The notes: generated from the sequence alone by a model not told the origin. A stretch of DNA of 64,000 nucleotides from Tiliqua scincoides (GCF_035046505.1 NC_089827.1:59028856-59092855), one strand, 5' to 3'; shown: positions 10,488 to 21,890, counted from the first letter of the stretch. Numbers and translations: made by a program.

Positions 10488-13400
10488 CTGGAAAAAAAAG
10501 AGGGATACAAAGATCTATTAGCCTAAAAGGGGGGAAAATACAGGAAAATTAGCTGATGCCGAGGCAGAAGCAACAGTAAAAAAGACAGAACCAACCATCC
10601 TATCCCTAATGGAATCCAGGCCCAGATGTGGCAGAAGCAGAAAGCAGTTGCACTACAACATGAATACAGAGCACTCTCTCCACAATAACTCAAACATGTT
10701 TCAGTTCTGGGGAAAGTGGAGAGTTCCGAACCTGCATTCTTCTTTGCTAAAACAAGGAGGTGGGAGCCATATAGTCCCCTTTGAAAATGCTGACTGCAAA
10801 CATGTCCATCTTTGAGACCAAATTTTCAAACACAAACGTCATTTGGGGAAGCAGGAAGCAACATACATGAATTGACTTTAAAGAGCATCCACTATTTACA
10901 GTCAATGGGGCAGCCAACAGGGAGCTTTTCATCATCTTTGCTTGTTATTCGCAAGTTGTTCCAAACAGTGATCTCTGTGTCATGTGCTATGGCGCCAATA
11001 GTTAGAGTAATTGAGAACAGCAGGACACAGTATTTGTTCTCTAAACCATCCCAACATATCAGGCTTGCAATGGGCGAGATAGGAGGTTTGGTAACCTAAC
11101 AATACAGTTAGTTAAAAAGCCAAGGACACTTACTTCCAACTCGCAGAATAGGACAGGGCTGCAGTAAAGATCTGCCAACTTCAAAATAGCATTCATCTCC
11201 ACATTGATTCGATTCATTCTACCAGCTATAAAATGAGAAAATCAGAAAGACGGCAAGATATTTTTCATTCTATTATTTATTTTTGTCTTCTGAATAAGAC
11301 AACATTCTTTTGTAGGGTTTATATAATTAATTATATTTTTGCTTATTTTCAGTTTGCATTCCAATATCAGTCATTTTCTATGTGCATTTTATAAGCCAAA
11401 CTTTCTATAACTTCCATCCAATAGCTATCTTTTTATGGCCAGTCAATGAGTACTGCTTAGAATTTTTAATCTGTTCTGTTTAACACAACACATCCAGGTA
11501 CTATCAAACAAGACAAATATATGGTTACAAATCAACCCTAAACAAACTTAGAGCCCAATCCTGAGCACTTTAGTGCACGTGGTATGAGTGTACCACTGGC
11601 ACTGGGTGTCACAAATGTGCTGTAAGGCATGGAGGTGACACCCTGCACCAAGATAGCACCAGTTCAGCCCAGCACCCGACGGATGCTGCCTGGAGATAGG
11701 TAAAAGCTCCAGTTGGCAGTGAGGGCCTCGGGGATGGAACGAGGAACCAGGGCAGAAGGGAGCAAGATCAGGAGTAGCTCCATTGGACCTTGAACTCTGT
11801 GTCAGGCCGAAAGGCCTGACACAGAATCTCTCAAGTCTGTGCAGGCAAAATAGCTGGTGCAGACTTGAGAAGCCCCACTGCGGGGCTTCAGGATTTCCTT
11901 GGGGGAAGGGGACGAAAGTCCCCTATCCTAAGGAAACCTCTGGCAGCTGGCATAGAGTCAAAGAATGCTTTGGCACCACCATCTTTAGGACTGTCCAAAA
12001 GAGCATGTAAATTATATAGAGAAAAATGGTCAACAGCTGTGATTGGTTTGAGACAACATTTGAGGCAAAGCACCTACTGCAGAATCAAACTACTAAAAAA
12101 AATTATCAAAGGCAGTAAGCAACTTCAGAAAAACCTCTCAAAGTTTGGAACAAGAACGATGTCTCATACATACCACCTGTGGCCAGGAAACACACTTTTC
12201 CAAGGAAAAAGTTGGCATCTACATGCAGCAGGGAAGCTTCAATATTTGTGAAACTGGTGGGAAAGCACAGTGCACAATTAGTTAAAAATCACTCAAAGCA
12301 AAGCTCCTGGGAATAGTTACGAGACTCATACTATCTATATCACTCTACCAAATACTAAGAGGAAAATATACACAGCAAGAGAATATTGCTCAATGAACAC
12401 GTACTTAAATGTATTAAGGCATTAGAAACTGCAAATTCAGCTACCATTCAATTAAATACGCAAGTCCAAAGGCTCTTTTTAAAATCCTTTATTACAATTT
12501 TTAAAATGGTTTTTTGTCTGTGAGAAAAAAAGCACACCATACAAACAGAATAAAATAATCACAAACACACAGCCCAATCCTAAAGGCGGCAGTGCCTCCA
12601 GTTGCAGGGATGCCTAAGAAGTATCCTTGGGGGAAGGGGACTTGTTTCCTTCCCTTTCCCAGGGAAAAGCCCCAAGCCCCACAATGGGGCTTCTCAAGTC
12701 TGCACTGGTTATTTTGCGGGTGCAGAGTTGAGAGACTCTGTGTTGGACCTTCTGGCCCAAAACGGAGTTCAGGATCCAGTAGAGCAGAGCTCCACCAATC
12801 CCCAGAATGCCTTCCCTCCCACCCTACCTCGCCCCCTCCCACCTCCTGCTCCCCTCCTACCCCAGCCCTAAAGAGCTCAGGATTGGGCTCCAAGTTATCT
12901 GTTTTCAAAACCATTACAAAGAAAATCTGATGTATCTAAAAGGAGAGAAAAATAAGAAAAAGGAAAAGCAATCTTTTTGAAATTCTGAATAGAAAAAGAA
13001 AACTCCTTTCAGCTCTGTACAATTCATTTCATTTCAGTGAATATGTGGTATAGTCCAGAAGAATCATCCTCAGTCTACAACATTTTTATTTTCATTATAA
13101 AAACACAGGCTGAAGGGTATTATACAGTGGGAAATGAAATGTACTATTTTGTACTGCTTTTGATTTATCCTGAAACAAATTTCTCAAGTTCCAAATCTTA
13201 GGAAAAATCATTTTGAAAGCTACTTTAGTCCTCAGCTGCCAGAACAAATTTGATTAAAGTGTCATAAAACGTGGTCTTGTATGATATAAGGGTAAATGAC
13301 AGGATCTTTCAGAAAACATGTAGTTACTGCAAGAAGGATCATACCATAGCCCAGGCTATCAGGTTATTATTTATTACATTTGTATCCTACATTTATTCCA

Positions 13401-15747
13401 AGTTAGAGTAGTTTAAAACTAGATTGTTTCAGTTTATCCTAATAGTCTCTTCATCCAAGTAGTTAGGCTAAAAGGCAAAACGTTGGCCAAGACTCTCCAA
13501 TGAGTTTCAAGGCTACACAGGCATCTGAACCTGGGTTTTCCACATCCAAACTCAATACCTTGGCCACACTAGCATAAACTTAAGCATAACAAGTCTCCCA
13601 TTCCCACACAGTTACCCTTTCTGCACATACCTGAGTTTGCTTTGCAGATTAATCATAAAAACAATCAGGTCAATCCGAGGTCGAATGTGATCTCTCTCCG
13701 CAGGTAAAGGGAGAGACGTTGTCAAGTGGCTGTCAAGACAGACCAAGGTGCATATTGAGACACAATAAAGGAACTATTTGAGTGAATTTAACCTAAAGCA
13801 GTTTTATGGGAAGATAACAAAAAACGTTCACACTTATGTGTTTTACTAAATCACTCCAAGCAGGCAAATAAGCAGCAAGCAACACAGAATATTAACTGGA
13901 ATGCAGTAAAGATCAAGCCTATTTCCCAGCTTTAAATTGCTATATTTCAAGTCTGAATAACTTAAAAAGATAGTTATTGGCTATATCCCATTTGCTGAAT
14001 GCTGCAGTATTGGACCCTTGACAATATTTGTAGTTCTGTGCTTTTAGGGGTAATCTTCCATTTCCTGGATAGAAAACAATATTTACCACTTCCCATTCAA
14101 CACCACTTTTCCTTGGGGAATAGTGCCAAGCAACAATAAAACCAAAGCCATTATCCATTGCTGGGTTTATAAAATTTCCCTTAAAGTTTCCAAATTTAAA
14201 CCAAAAGAGAATAAACCTTTGTTTGTCTCACCACTTACATATTTACTTTTAAATCTTGTTTCTCTGTAAGAATTGTCTCTGCCAGTTGCTGTTGGAAGAC
14301 TTCATTTGTTCCCACCAACTGTTAAAAAAAGATTAGTTATACCAGTCACTGAAAAGACAAAACAGGTAATGATTATGAACTCAAAACAATTTCCAGACAT
14401 TCACTTTCTCTGACTTAATAAAAAGTGGTGCTTCCTCGTCCCCACTTTTACCAAGTGCAGCCCCTCGCTCTGCCACTGGCCTGTATTCCACACTGGATTT
14501 AAATTCCTGAGTCATTTCTCAAACTGTGTTTTATGCCAATAAAGGTTTTCAAACTCAAACTCTCAAACTGTGGGTGGGTCATGAGCCAATTTCAGGTGGG
14601 TTCCCATTCATTTCAATGTATTTTATTTTTAGCATATTAGTCTTAATGCTTCCATGGTATGTGACTGCATTTGGGGAAATGTTACAGATCCTTACTTTTA
14701 ACAGTCTATCATGTCTATGTTTTTAACAATGGTAGTCAATGGGGCTGACTCCCAGGTAAGTGTGAATAGGATTGCAGTCTTTGGTATGTTTGAGGAATTT
14801 TTTAAAAACAGATCAGCAACTGCTTGGGAGGGTTCGGAAGGTTCTTCCTTAAATTTTTTATTGTAAACTTTTAACTTACTTACTTGATTGATTGATTTGA
14901 TGCTGGGGGATGATAAGTTCCTGTTTGATGATGTCACTTCTGGCCATGACATCACTTCCAGGTTAATGACATAACTTTTGGTGGGTCCCAACAGATTTTC
15001 ATTCCAAAAATGTGGGCCCTGCTGCTAGAAAGTTTTGAGAACCACTGACTTACTGTATTCCACACTAAATATGGGCTGCCGTAGGTTTGACATGTGGCTG
15101 GAAGGGAGAATTTTAGTAGATGCTGATTCTCCCACCATCACAGCCAGGGCAACAGTGCTCAATTTTTGTAGATCTGAACCAAGCACAGATCCATGGATGT
15201 GCAGCGAGTGCCTCTGAGCATGTGCAGAGTTCTTTTTAACTTGACACAACCAGCTTTCCCCTGTGCTTTAACTTAATGTGCGTCAAGTTAAAAAAAACTC
15301 TGCATGTACTCAGAGGCACGTATTCCCTATGCTCAGGAGCTGAGCCTTGCCACAGAAGAGCAGCTCTGAGGCTTCAGTCAGCCCCACTTAACCCATTCCT
15401 GCCCGGCCAAGAGATGTGCACATTTGATCCCTGTTGCGTATATGCAACGTTGGGCAGAAATGGTTTTAGAAAGGCAGACAAAGGGTTAACAAGGCGTGAT
15501 GGACAAAATAGACCACTAATAGGAGCAGCGTGAAGGCGGGTCAAAATAGACAACTTCGTGCTGATTGGCCGACGCGGGGGCTCCCCTATTCCACGTTAAA
15601 GGGGCCCGCAGCCATCCAGAAACGCGGCTCCGGAGCCAACCAGGGCGCTACTTGGCCCCGGCTGTCCTTTACCCGCCCGCCGACGCGTACCAAGATGGTG
15701 GCGGAGTTCAGTGTCGGCAGCTTGCCGAAGGCCGTCAACGTCGACAT
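10347..15747 (-). CDS. CENPM: CENPM, centromere protein M (whole gene, six coding exons)
   Basis: Six minus-strand exons join in frame into a 182-residue protein (human CENPM is about 180). It starts [20 protein letters not shown] and contains [26 protein letters not shown] and [16 protein letters not shown], all close to the mammalian protein. Every intron has GT and AG ends and the phases agree. CENP-M belongs to the constitutive centromere-associated network (CENP-H/I/K/M group) at the inner kinetochore. It has a Ras-like fold but does not bind nucleotide. That fits the LLVGTNEVF loop seen here, which lacks the GKS/T of a true P-loop. The gene faces away from SMIM45 and SEPTIN3, as in human 22q13.2. 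No coding lesion is seen. Identity and exon structure are near certain; UTR limits are not defined. Confidence 0.96.
11134..11225 (-). CDS. CENPM: CENPM coding exon 5
   Basis: 92 nt. It reads [20 protein letters not shown] then [11 protein letters not shown], matching human [32 protein letters not shown] in layout. The acceptor is TTTTATAG and the donor GTAAGTG. It ends in phase 0. Confidence 0.95.
11551..11960 (+). mobile_element. family C non-autonomous element, copy 1 (CENPM intron 5)
   Basis: It starts GAGCCCAATCCTGAGC and contains CAGACTTGAGAAGCCCC and TTGGGGGAAGGGGAC, shared with the other C copies. The open frames in it are not conserved between copies. It lies about 210 bases from CENPM exon 4 and is inverted relative to copy 2. 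Confidence 0.6.
12174..12253 (-). CDS. CENPM: CENPM coding exon 4
   Basis: 80 nt. It reads [19 protein letters not shown] and then VCFLATG, matching human [20 protein letters not shown]. The acceptor is TCCCACCAG and the donor GTATGTATG. The exon sits between two inverted copies of family C (11,551-11,960 and 12,570-12,892). Confidence 0.96.
12570..12892 (-). mobile_element. family C non-autonomous element, copy 2 (CENPM intron 3)
   Basis: It runs from AGCCCAATCCTAAAGGC to AGCTCAGGATTGGGCTC, so both ends carry the GCCCAATCCT inverted motif. Internal blocks match copy 1 in reverse complement. The two copies enclose CENPM exon 4. Confidence 0.65.
13365..13575 (-). mobile_element. tRNA-type SINE remnant, minus strand
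   Basis: On the minus strand it reads AACCCAGGTTCAGATGCC (B-box-like), then CATTGGAGAGTCTTGGCC, and ends with an ATGTAGGATACAAATGTAAT-type tail. This layout is common in squamate SINEs. It is strongly diverged, and the head is not a functional tRNA. Confidence 0.4.
13631..13729 (-). CDS. CENPM: CENPM coding exon 3
   Basis: 99 nt. It reads [15 protein letters not shown] then [17 protein letters not shown], matching human [18 protein letters not shown]. The RIDLIVF strand is the core beta strand of the Ras-like fold. The acceptor is TTGACAG and the donor is GTATGTGC. It ends in phase 2. Confidence 0.96.
14239..14318 (-). CDS. CENPM: CENPM coding exon 2
   Basis: 80 nt, phase 0 in and phase 2 out. 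It reads [15 protein letters not shown] followed by [11 protein letters not shown]. The acceptor follows a T-rich tract ending AACAG and the donor is GTAAGTGG. It matches the human segment LVGTEDALLQQLADSMLKE and contains the degenerate P-loop region of this pseudo-GTPase. Confidence 0.95.
14541..15047. mobile_element. hAT-type element in CENPM intron 1
   Basis: The right end AAGTTTTGAGAACCACTG and left end GGTTTTCAAACTCAAACT match the CAGTGGTTCTCAAACT type of hAT terminus. The internal GATGTCACTTCTGGCCATG is shared in reverse with the element at 62,540. The left limit is approximate. Confidence 0.5.
15388..15468. mobile_element. family P palindromic TTAA element, copy 2
   Basis: It starts TTAACCCATTCCTGCCC and ends TTGGGCAGAAATGGTTTTA, with TGTTGCGTATATGCAACG inside. 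It is in the opposite orientation to copy 1 and lies just upstream of the CENPM CpG island. Confidence 0.55.
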
Positions 15748-16300
15748 CCTCACAGGGCTGGTTCAACAGTTCAAACTGCCGCCCGCGGAGCGTCGTCACG
15801 GCGTTAACGCGCCTACGTCACAGCGTAGGGCGGGCTTGGGGACGTGGCCTCCCCATGACAGACGGGGGTGCGTGGCTCTCACTACTGCGCAGCCGCAGCC
15901 CGACTGGGGAAGAACGGGGAAGAGGCGGTTGGTGGTGCTGCTGTTCTGTGGCCGCGTGACGCCTTTGGGAGGCAGTGGTGACGTCACTGCCTCACGCTCT
16001 GGGGTGGTAGGGAGCCTCCACGGGACAAGGAAGGCGGGGCGTGAGCCCACCAGCGCCTCCCCCTCCGGGGAGTACCCAGAAGGCCTGCCTTGCTTGTATT
16101 GCCCTCCTTGGGTAGCGCCTGAGGCGGGTGCCCCCCAGGTCAAGATTGTGCGTGGTGAGGAGGCAGGTGAGGCAGAGCCTCCCCACCAGAGTCCTTTGGA
16201 AGGCCCCACCACCGAGAGGCACCCAAGCAGCCACCTCCCGTGCTCAGAGCGGGGAGGGAGAGAGAGCAGAGCGCATGGGTGGTGGGTGCCTGGGTGCCTC
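15500..16300. promoter_or_regulatory. CENPM: CpG-rich promoter region of CENPM
   Basis: CG dinucleotides are dense here, in contrast to the AT-rich flanks. The block covers CENPM exon 1 and the bases upstream of it. A CCAAT sequence in minus-strand sense lies near 15,561-15,570 within intron 1. A TTTGAA in minus-strand sense lies at 15,770-15,775, 23 bases before the start codon. Whether the promoter also fires on the plus strand cannot be told. Confidence 0.75.
15691..15747 (-). CDS. CENPM: CENPM coding exon 1
   Basis: This exon encodes the first 19 residues, [19 protein letters not shown], and ends in phase 0 at a GTACGC donor. The start is set by alignment to the human N-terminus (MSVLRPLDKLPGLNTATILL). 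It lies inside a CpG-rich block, as expected for a promoter-proximal first exon. Longer open frames run through the same GC-rich bases on both strands, but only this frame splices into the rest of CENPM. Confidence 0.93.
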
Positions 16301-16361
16301 ACACAGCGGTGGCACTTTTCAAAGGACTCCAGTGGGGAGGCTCTGCCTCACCTGCCTCCCC
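16158..16361. repeat. 204-base near-complete palindrome
   Basis: GGCAGGTGAGGCAGAGCC at 16,162 is matched in reverse complement by the run ending near 16,357. The arms extend over about 53 bases and continue inward through GAGGCACCC / GGGTGCCTC. The transcript would form a long GC-rich hairpin. No gene is evident in it. Confidence 0.7.
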
Positions 16362-17304
16362 ACCTACCCAACATCCCTGCCTCAGGCCCCACCCTAGTTG
16401 CACCTCTGCACAGCTGCTCAGCCTTTAGAAGCAGCATTGGATGAGGCTGTGATAAATAGTTCTGCCATAAGCAGAATTCATTGATTTTGCTCTTGTGTGA
16501 GGATGGGGGAGGACGCTGGGGAGAGCCAGCGAGAGGAGGCTGCTGTGCTTTCTGGCTGACCTACTTAGCTCGCTCTTCTGCTTTTCCTCCTCTTGAGGGG
16601 GAAGATGAGGCGCATGCAGCTAAAAGCATTGCATGTGAGCTAGTAGGAAGGAGCAGCCACCTTGTTCTTTGAAAACCGTATGCGTTTCTTATGGAATAAG
16701 AGAACAACAGCTAGGAAACAGCTCTTTCTGGTGCCCCCATTGGAATAAATGGTTTTATATCTAGGATCCAAGCACATAGCAGTGCACAGCTATTGGGTCT
16801 TGCTTTCCACAAGCCAGAAAAGTTATGTGTATCCCTGCTATGTTGTCGTAAAGTTGGAGTAATGTCTGACAAGTCGTAAACCAGTTCGGCACAAATAGGG
16901 TGGGAAGAACTAGAGCCCAAACAGATCCACAAAGGCACAACCTTGCAGGCAACTTCTTCAGCATCCAACAGCAAAAGACTGCGTCAATCATGTGGTATTA
17001 TCCCAATGATAGTTTTACATGGCCTGACATGGAGGGAGGAGTCAACACATGGTGATGGGGAGACACCCCCAGGATGTCAATGCACTATGCCAGGCACTCA
17101 CACAACCAGCCTCATATAAGGGGAAAGCTGAACCCGCTTTTTGCATGACTTGCCTGACACTCATGGCAGATGCAAAACAAAAGGAGACTGGACTGGTCTG
17201 CAGCTCTTTAACCATTTAGCCAAGGTGAAAAGCACTTCATGGAGCATTTAGCAACCTATAGACCCTCCTCCTTAGAAAGGAAGGAATACAGTGCTTACAT
17301 ACAA

Positions 17305-17362
17305 AGTAAGCTTACATATACATACATTCATGCATGCATACATACATACATACACACACACA
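17305..17362 (+). repeat. CATA/CACA microsatellite
   Basis: An imperfect tetranucleotide run of CATA that drifts to CACA. It lies just left of the CR1 copy, with the short sequence TTACATACAAAGTAA repeated on each side. Confidence 0.8.
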
Positions 17363-17479
17363 TGCACCAGGAACAAAGTGTTTACATACAAAGTAACAGC
17401 AAGATGGAAGAGTGCAGCCTCCATGCGTGGACAACCATGGGTCCAAACCTGAGATGTGCCTGCTCCTTGGAATACATAT

Positions 17480-18907
17480 AGACGAACACATAGACGAACA
17501 GGCCTTGCTGAGGGAGAGTCAGCATGGCTTCTGTAAGGGTAAGTCTTGCCTCACAAACCTTATAGAATTCTTTGAAAAGGTCAACAGGCATGTGGATGCG
17601 GGAGAACCCGTGAACATTATATATCTGGACTTTCAGAAGGCGTTTGACACGGTCCCTCACCAAAGGCTACTGAAAAAACTCCACAGTCAGGGAATTAGAG
17701 GACAGGTCCTCTCGTGGATTGAGAACTGGTTGGAGGCCAGGAAGCAGAGAGTGGGTGTCAATGGGCAATTTTCACAATGGAGAGAGGTGAAAAGCGGTGT
17801 GCCCCAAGGATCTGTCCTGGGACCGGTGCTTTTCAACCTCTTCATAAATGACCTGGAGACAGGGTTGAGCAGTGAAGTGGCTAAGTTTGCAGACGACGCC
17901 AAACTTTTCCGAGTGGTAAAGACCAGAAGTGATTGTGAGGAGCTCCAGAAGGATCTCTCCAGACTGGCAGAATGGGCAGCAAAATGGCAGATGCGCTTCA
18001 ATGTCAGTAAGTGTAAAGTCATGCACATTGGGGCAAAAAATCAAAACTTTAGATACAGGCTGATGGGTTCTGAGCTGTCTGTGACAGATCAGGAGAGAGA
18101 TCTTGGGGTGGTGGTGGACAGGTCGATGAAAGTGTCGACCCAATGTGCGGCGGCAGTGAAGAAGGCCAATTCTATGCTTGGGATCATTAGGAAGGGTATT
18201 GAGAACAAAACGGTTAGTATTATAATGCCGTTGTACAAATCGATGGTAAGGCCACACCTGGAGTATTGTGTCCAGTTCTGGTCGCCGCATCTCAAAAAAG
18301 ACATAGTGGAAATGGAAAAGGTGCAAAAGAGAGCGACTAAGATGATTACGGGGCTGGGGCACCTTCCTTATGAGGAAAGGCTACGGCGTTTGGGCCTCTT
18401 CAGCCTAGAAAAGAGACGCTTGAGGGGGGACATGATTGAGACATACAAAATTATGCATGGGATGGACAGAGTGGATAGGGAGATGCTCTTTACACTCTCA
18501 CATAATACCAGAACCAGGGGACATCCACTAAAATTGAGTGTTGGGCGGGTTAGGACAGACAAAAGAAAATATTTCTTTACTCAGCGTGTGGTCGGTCTGT
18601 GGAACTCCTTGCCACAGGATGTGGTGTTGGCGTCTAGCCTAGACGCCTTTAAAAGGGGATTGGATGAGTTTCTGGAGGAAAAATCCATTATGGGGTACAA
18701 GCCATGATGTGTATGCGCAACCTCCTGATTTTAGGAATGGGTTAAGTCAGAATGCCAGATGTAGGGGAGGGCACCAGGATGAGGTCTCTTGTTATCTGGT
18801 GTGCTCCCTGGGGCATTTGGTGGGCCGCTGTGAGATATAGGAAGCTGGACTAGATGGGCCTATGGCCTGATCCAGTGGGGCTGTTCTTATGTTCTTATGT
18901 TCTTATA
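17480..18907 (+). mobile_element. CR1 LINE, 5'-truncated, with open reverse-transcriptase C-terminal half
   Basis: One frame is open to TGA at 18,705-18,707 and reads through CR1 landmarks: QHGFCKGKSCLTNLIEFFE, YLDFQKAFDTVPH, GVPQGSVLGPVLFNLFIND, FADDAKL (catalytic box), and the C-terminal RTRGHPLKLSV and WNSLPQDVV. The 3' UTR follows with GAAGCTGGACTAGATGGGCC and ends in repeats of TTCTTATG, the CR1 hallmark. The 5' half (ORF1 and most of the endonuclease) is missing. The open frame and clean tail point to recent insertion. Confidence 0.93.
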
Positions 18908-21280
18908 TATGTTTCCATATGGTGCTGCTGCAAGGGCAAAATTACTAACAATTTTGGGGGGAAAAATAAACTGTAAAATGCGACCCCTACACCAACCTTT
19001 TGTGTTTGTTTCTCCTTCCTAGGTCTGATGAGCTTTATTTGGCTGTTATATTAGTGTTTATGTTGCAGCTACCTTCTGTAAGTAGGTGCTAACAGTTAAT
19101 GAGCATCAAAGCTGGGGGAAAATGTATTGGCAAGAGCCAGTCAACCTTCAGGGCTTCAAGGACAAACAAATCTGTTTCATTTGCTGCATCCTTCGCTGCT
19201 TGACCGATAGCTCAGAAGAGCTGCAGTTTGACTGTGGAGAACATGTGATCAGCTTGTTCTTTATGGGCTTGAATGTGTTTTTGTTCAGTCTGTTCTACTG
19301 AGGAAGGAAGAGAAGGCTTCACAGTGGTGTCACATTCTAATGCAAAATATGGATAGCAATACGCAGAAACATCATTTCATCACTTCCTCTGCTTTCCTCT
19401 TTCGAAACACTGTACAGCACAGGCAGCACAAGGGGTGTGAGTGTGTGTATTAATGACATCATTGTTTTTTTGATCATAACAAAAGCTGACAGCTCAGCTC
19501 GTCGCCAACACTGGACAAATTACTGGTGAAGCAGAAGAATTCTAAAAATATTTATGTTCCCTGTCAGAATTTCTGAGAACTGAGTCCATGTTCTAAAGGT
19601 CTGGGAATAAAAAATAAAGTGTTAAATAATCTTGGGCTGCCATTTGAAAATGGAATGAGAACTTAGCACAAATGTAACGTTTTCAAATCTTCAAGGTCAA
19701 CCCACTAAAAAGAGAACATTTTCTTTCTCATCTTTCAACCTCTATTTCTCACCTTGTTCTCTTTATAAAACGTGAGAACTATAGCCTGAATCAACTTTGC
19801 AATTTAGGTTACAAGTCCCAGCTATTGATCACTAAGTGATGCAAGGCCATGAAAGCCACTTATGCTAACAAACCAAATGTTTACTTATGTTAATAGTGCT
19901 TAGCATGTTCATAAACAAATTATTAGCTTAAGGCAATTAAACAAATTATTAGTTTAAGAAATAGGAAAAAATGTTCATAGCATGCTCACAAACAAGCTTA
20001 AATCGATTTTGCTCTCTTTGTATGGAGAAGGCCTGAAAAAAGCAAGACAGCTTTTGCTGAAGTTGCAGGAGACAGGTTTGCTAAAATTGGCAAATTGCCT
20101 GGCAAAGAGATAGCTCAGAGTATCTCAGAGCAGCCAGATAAGAGAACAATTCACTGCTTGTATTTAGGGGGGAAATTCCATTTTTAGCTCACTGCCTGTT
20201 TGCTTCTATGTAAAACAAGTGGACAGATGAAAACACAAGGAAAGAAGACATTTTTGGATTTTTAGAACATTATTCCTTTAGGCTTCTCTTTAAATCAGAA
20301 AACAGTCTTGTACATACATAAGTTAAACACTGGAGAGCTGTTTAGAGCTATTATACCAAAGCAACATACGAAAGCATCATAGAAGTGCCAATGTTTGCAT
20401 GCATGCTTCAATATTTAATAACTATACTCTCTAGAGTGTAACTAACACATATATGGGATATCATAACATTAAAATGAGTTTGAAAGTTTAGTAAAAGCAT
20501 TAAAATACATAAAAAGGTTAAAAAAGCTATTTCTAGCCAAACCAAGGGTCTGACAGGGAGACAACTCACAGGAAGATTCTGGAATGTGGGAAAAACAACA
20601 TCTCACAGATAAGACTTCTCTGTAAGACCTTGAAGGACTCGGAGCCTTGCACTGATACTTTTAGAATGTGAACAAGGGAGTAAGCATCCCACAGAGATTT
20701 GCAACAGCATATGGGCAGAACAACAGGCTTTGCAACAAAAGGCAAGGGCAATGTTATCTATCTTGGCCTTAGAAGATAGATAATTGAAAAGTTATACACA
20801 AGTTTGAAACATTTGATGGGGAAGTCTTAGCATATGCAACTTTTTATCTTGTTTGGCAGATGGAAATAGAATTTTCTATACAAACACCTGCAGAGACAGC
20901 TAGACAGGAACAATATAACAAGGTTGTCTATGGGAAAGTCCCCTGATTAACAAAACATCATTGGAGCCTCTGTCTGAGCTTAAAAGCTGATAGAAGGGGC
21001 TGGATTTAGTTAAAATGAATGAGAAAGGTCTCTTAAAATCCTTTTGTACGATAAGAGTTTAGTTTGTCTTGTATTAAATATATGTTTACACCACTATACA
21101 TCTCAAAAGGTAACAGATCACATATGGAATCACACAAGGAATAGAGGCAAGCCAGAGGACTTGATTTAGATAATATTGGCACAGAGCCCCATGGTGTCTG
21201 GGAAGAACAAAGAAAGGAATTTAGAGTGTTAGCACTGGTGGCTCTGCCAAGGTCAAAGATAAGCACAAGACATACCAAAA
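18908..21280. other. no gene recognised
   Basis: AT-rich spacer. Short local duplications occur at 19,890-20,000 (ACAAATTATTAG twice). I find no splice-bounded exon or known gene. Part of it may be internal or older sequence of the LTR element that ends at 21,708. Confidence 0.4.
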
Positions 21281-21289
21281 AACCCAATT

Positions 21290-21708
21290 CTGTAATAATT
21301 GAGTAAAGAGTACCACCTACTGGCTTTTGAAATCTTTAAGATATATATGTCTCAATGTACATTTTTGCCTTTTTGGAATCTGTAACTTGAAACCAACCAA
21401 TCAAATGCTTGCAAAGTTATCTCTAGCTAATCCTGAGAAAGCCCCATCTCTGATGTCACACACCAGCCAATGAGAAGTGTAAGACTCCTCAAACAAAGGA
21501 GCCAGAATGAAATATAAGCAAGAGGTTCAGACTGGAAAATTGCTCTCTCTGAGGGCTCTGAGAGCTCCCACATGGCTCTCATTGCTCTCTTCGCTTTGGA
21601 CAAGGAGTCCCTGAGAAGCCTGTTGCTGGCAACGAAATAAAGCTTGCAGACGATCACCACTCTTGCCTACTGAGTTTGCTTTTGGACTTTGCTTTTGACC
21701 TTGCAACA
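21290..21708 (+). mobile_element. probable solo LTR of a retrovirus-like element
   Basis: The parts are in LTR order: two CCAAT-type boxes near 21,398 and 21,470, an AATATAAGC TATA box at 21,511, an AATAAA at 21,636-21,641, and a U5-like stretch ending in CA at 21,708. No internal coding region is seen beside it, so it looks like a solo remnant of moderate age. The left edge is uncertain and the family is not resolved. Confidence 0.45.
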
Positions 21709-21711
21709 TTA

Positions 21712-21890
21712 GGGCCCAATCCTATCCAACTTTCTAGCACAGGTGCAACCGTAATGCCGCCTCGAAGTAAGGGAACAAATGTTCCCATACTTTGAGGAGG
21801 CCTCTGTGATTGCTGCCCCACCACAGGACGCAGTGCATGCCCCATTGGCACAGCTGCACTAGCACTGGAAAATTGGATAGGATTGGGCCC
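21712..21890 (-). mobile_element. family B element, copy 2
   Basis: 179 bases, the same length as copy 1 and in the opposite orientation. Its ends are GGGCCCAATCCTATCC and GGATAGGATTGGGCCC. It sits three bases after the end of the probable LTR. Confidence 0.8.

Noticed and set aside
15530-16444. 304-codon plus-strand open frame in the CENPM promoter region
   Set aside because: It lies in CpG-rich DNA where stop codons are scarce, overlaps CENPM exon 1 on the other strand, and includes the 204-base palindrome. It has no domain, and competing frames of similar length exist on both strands.
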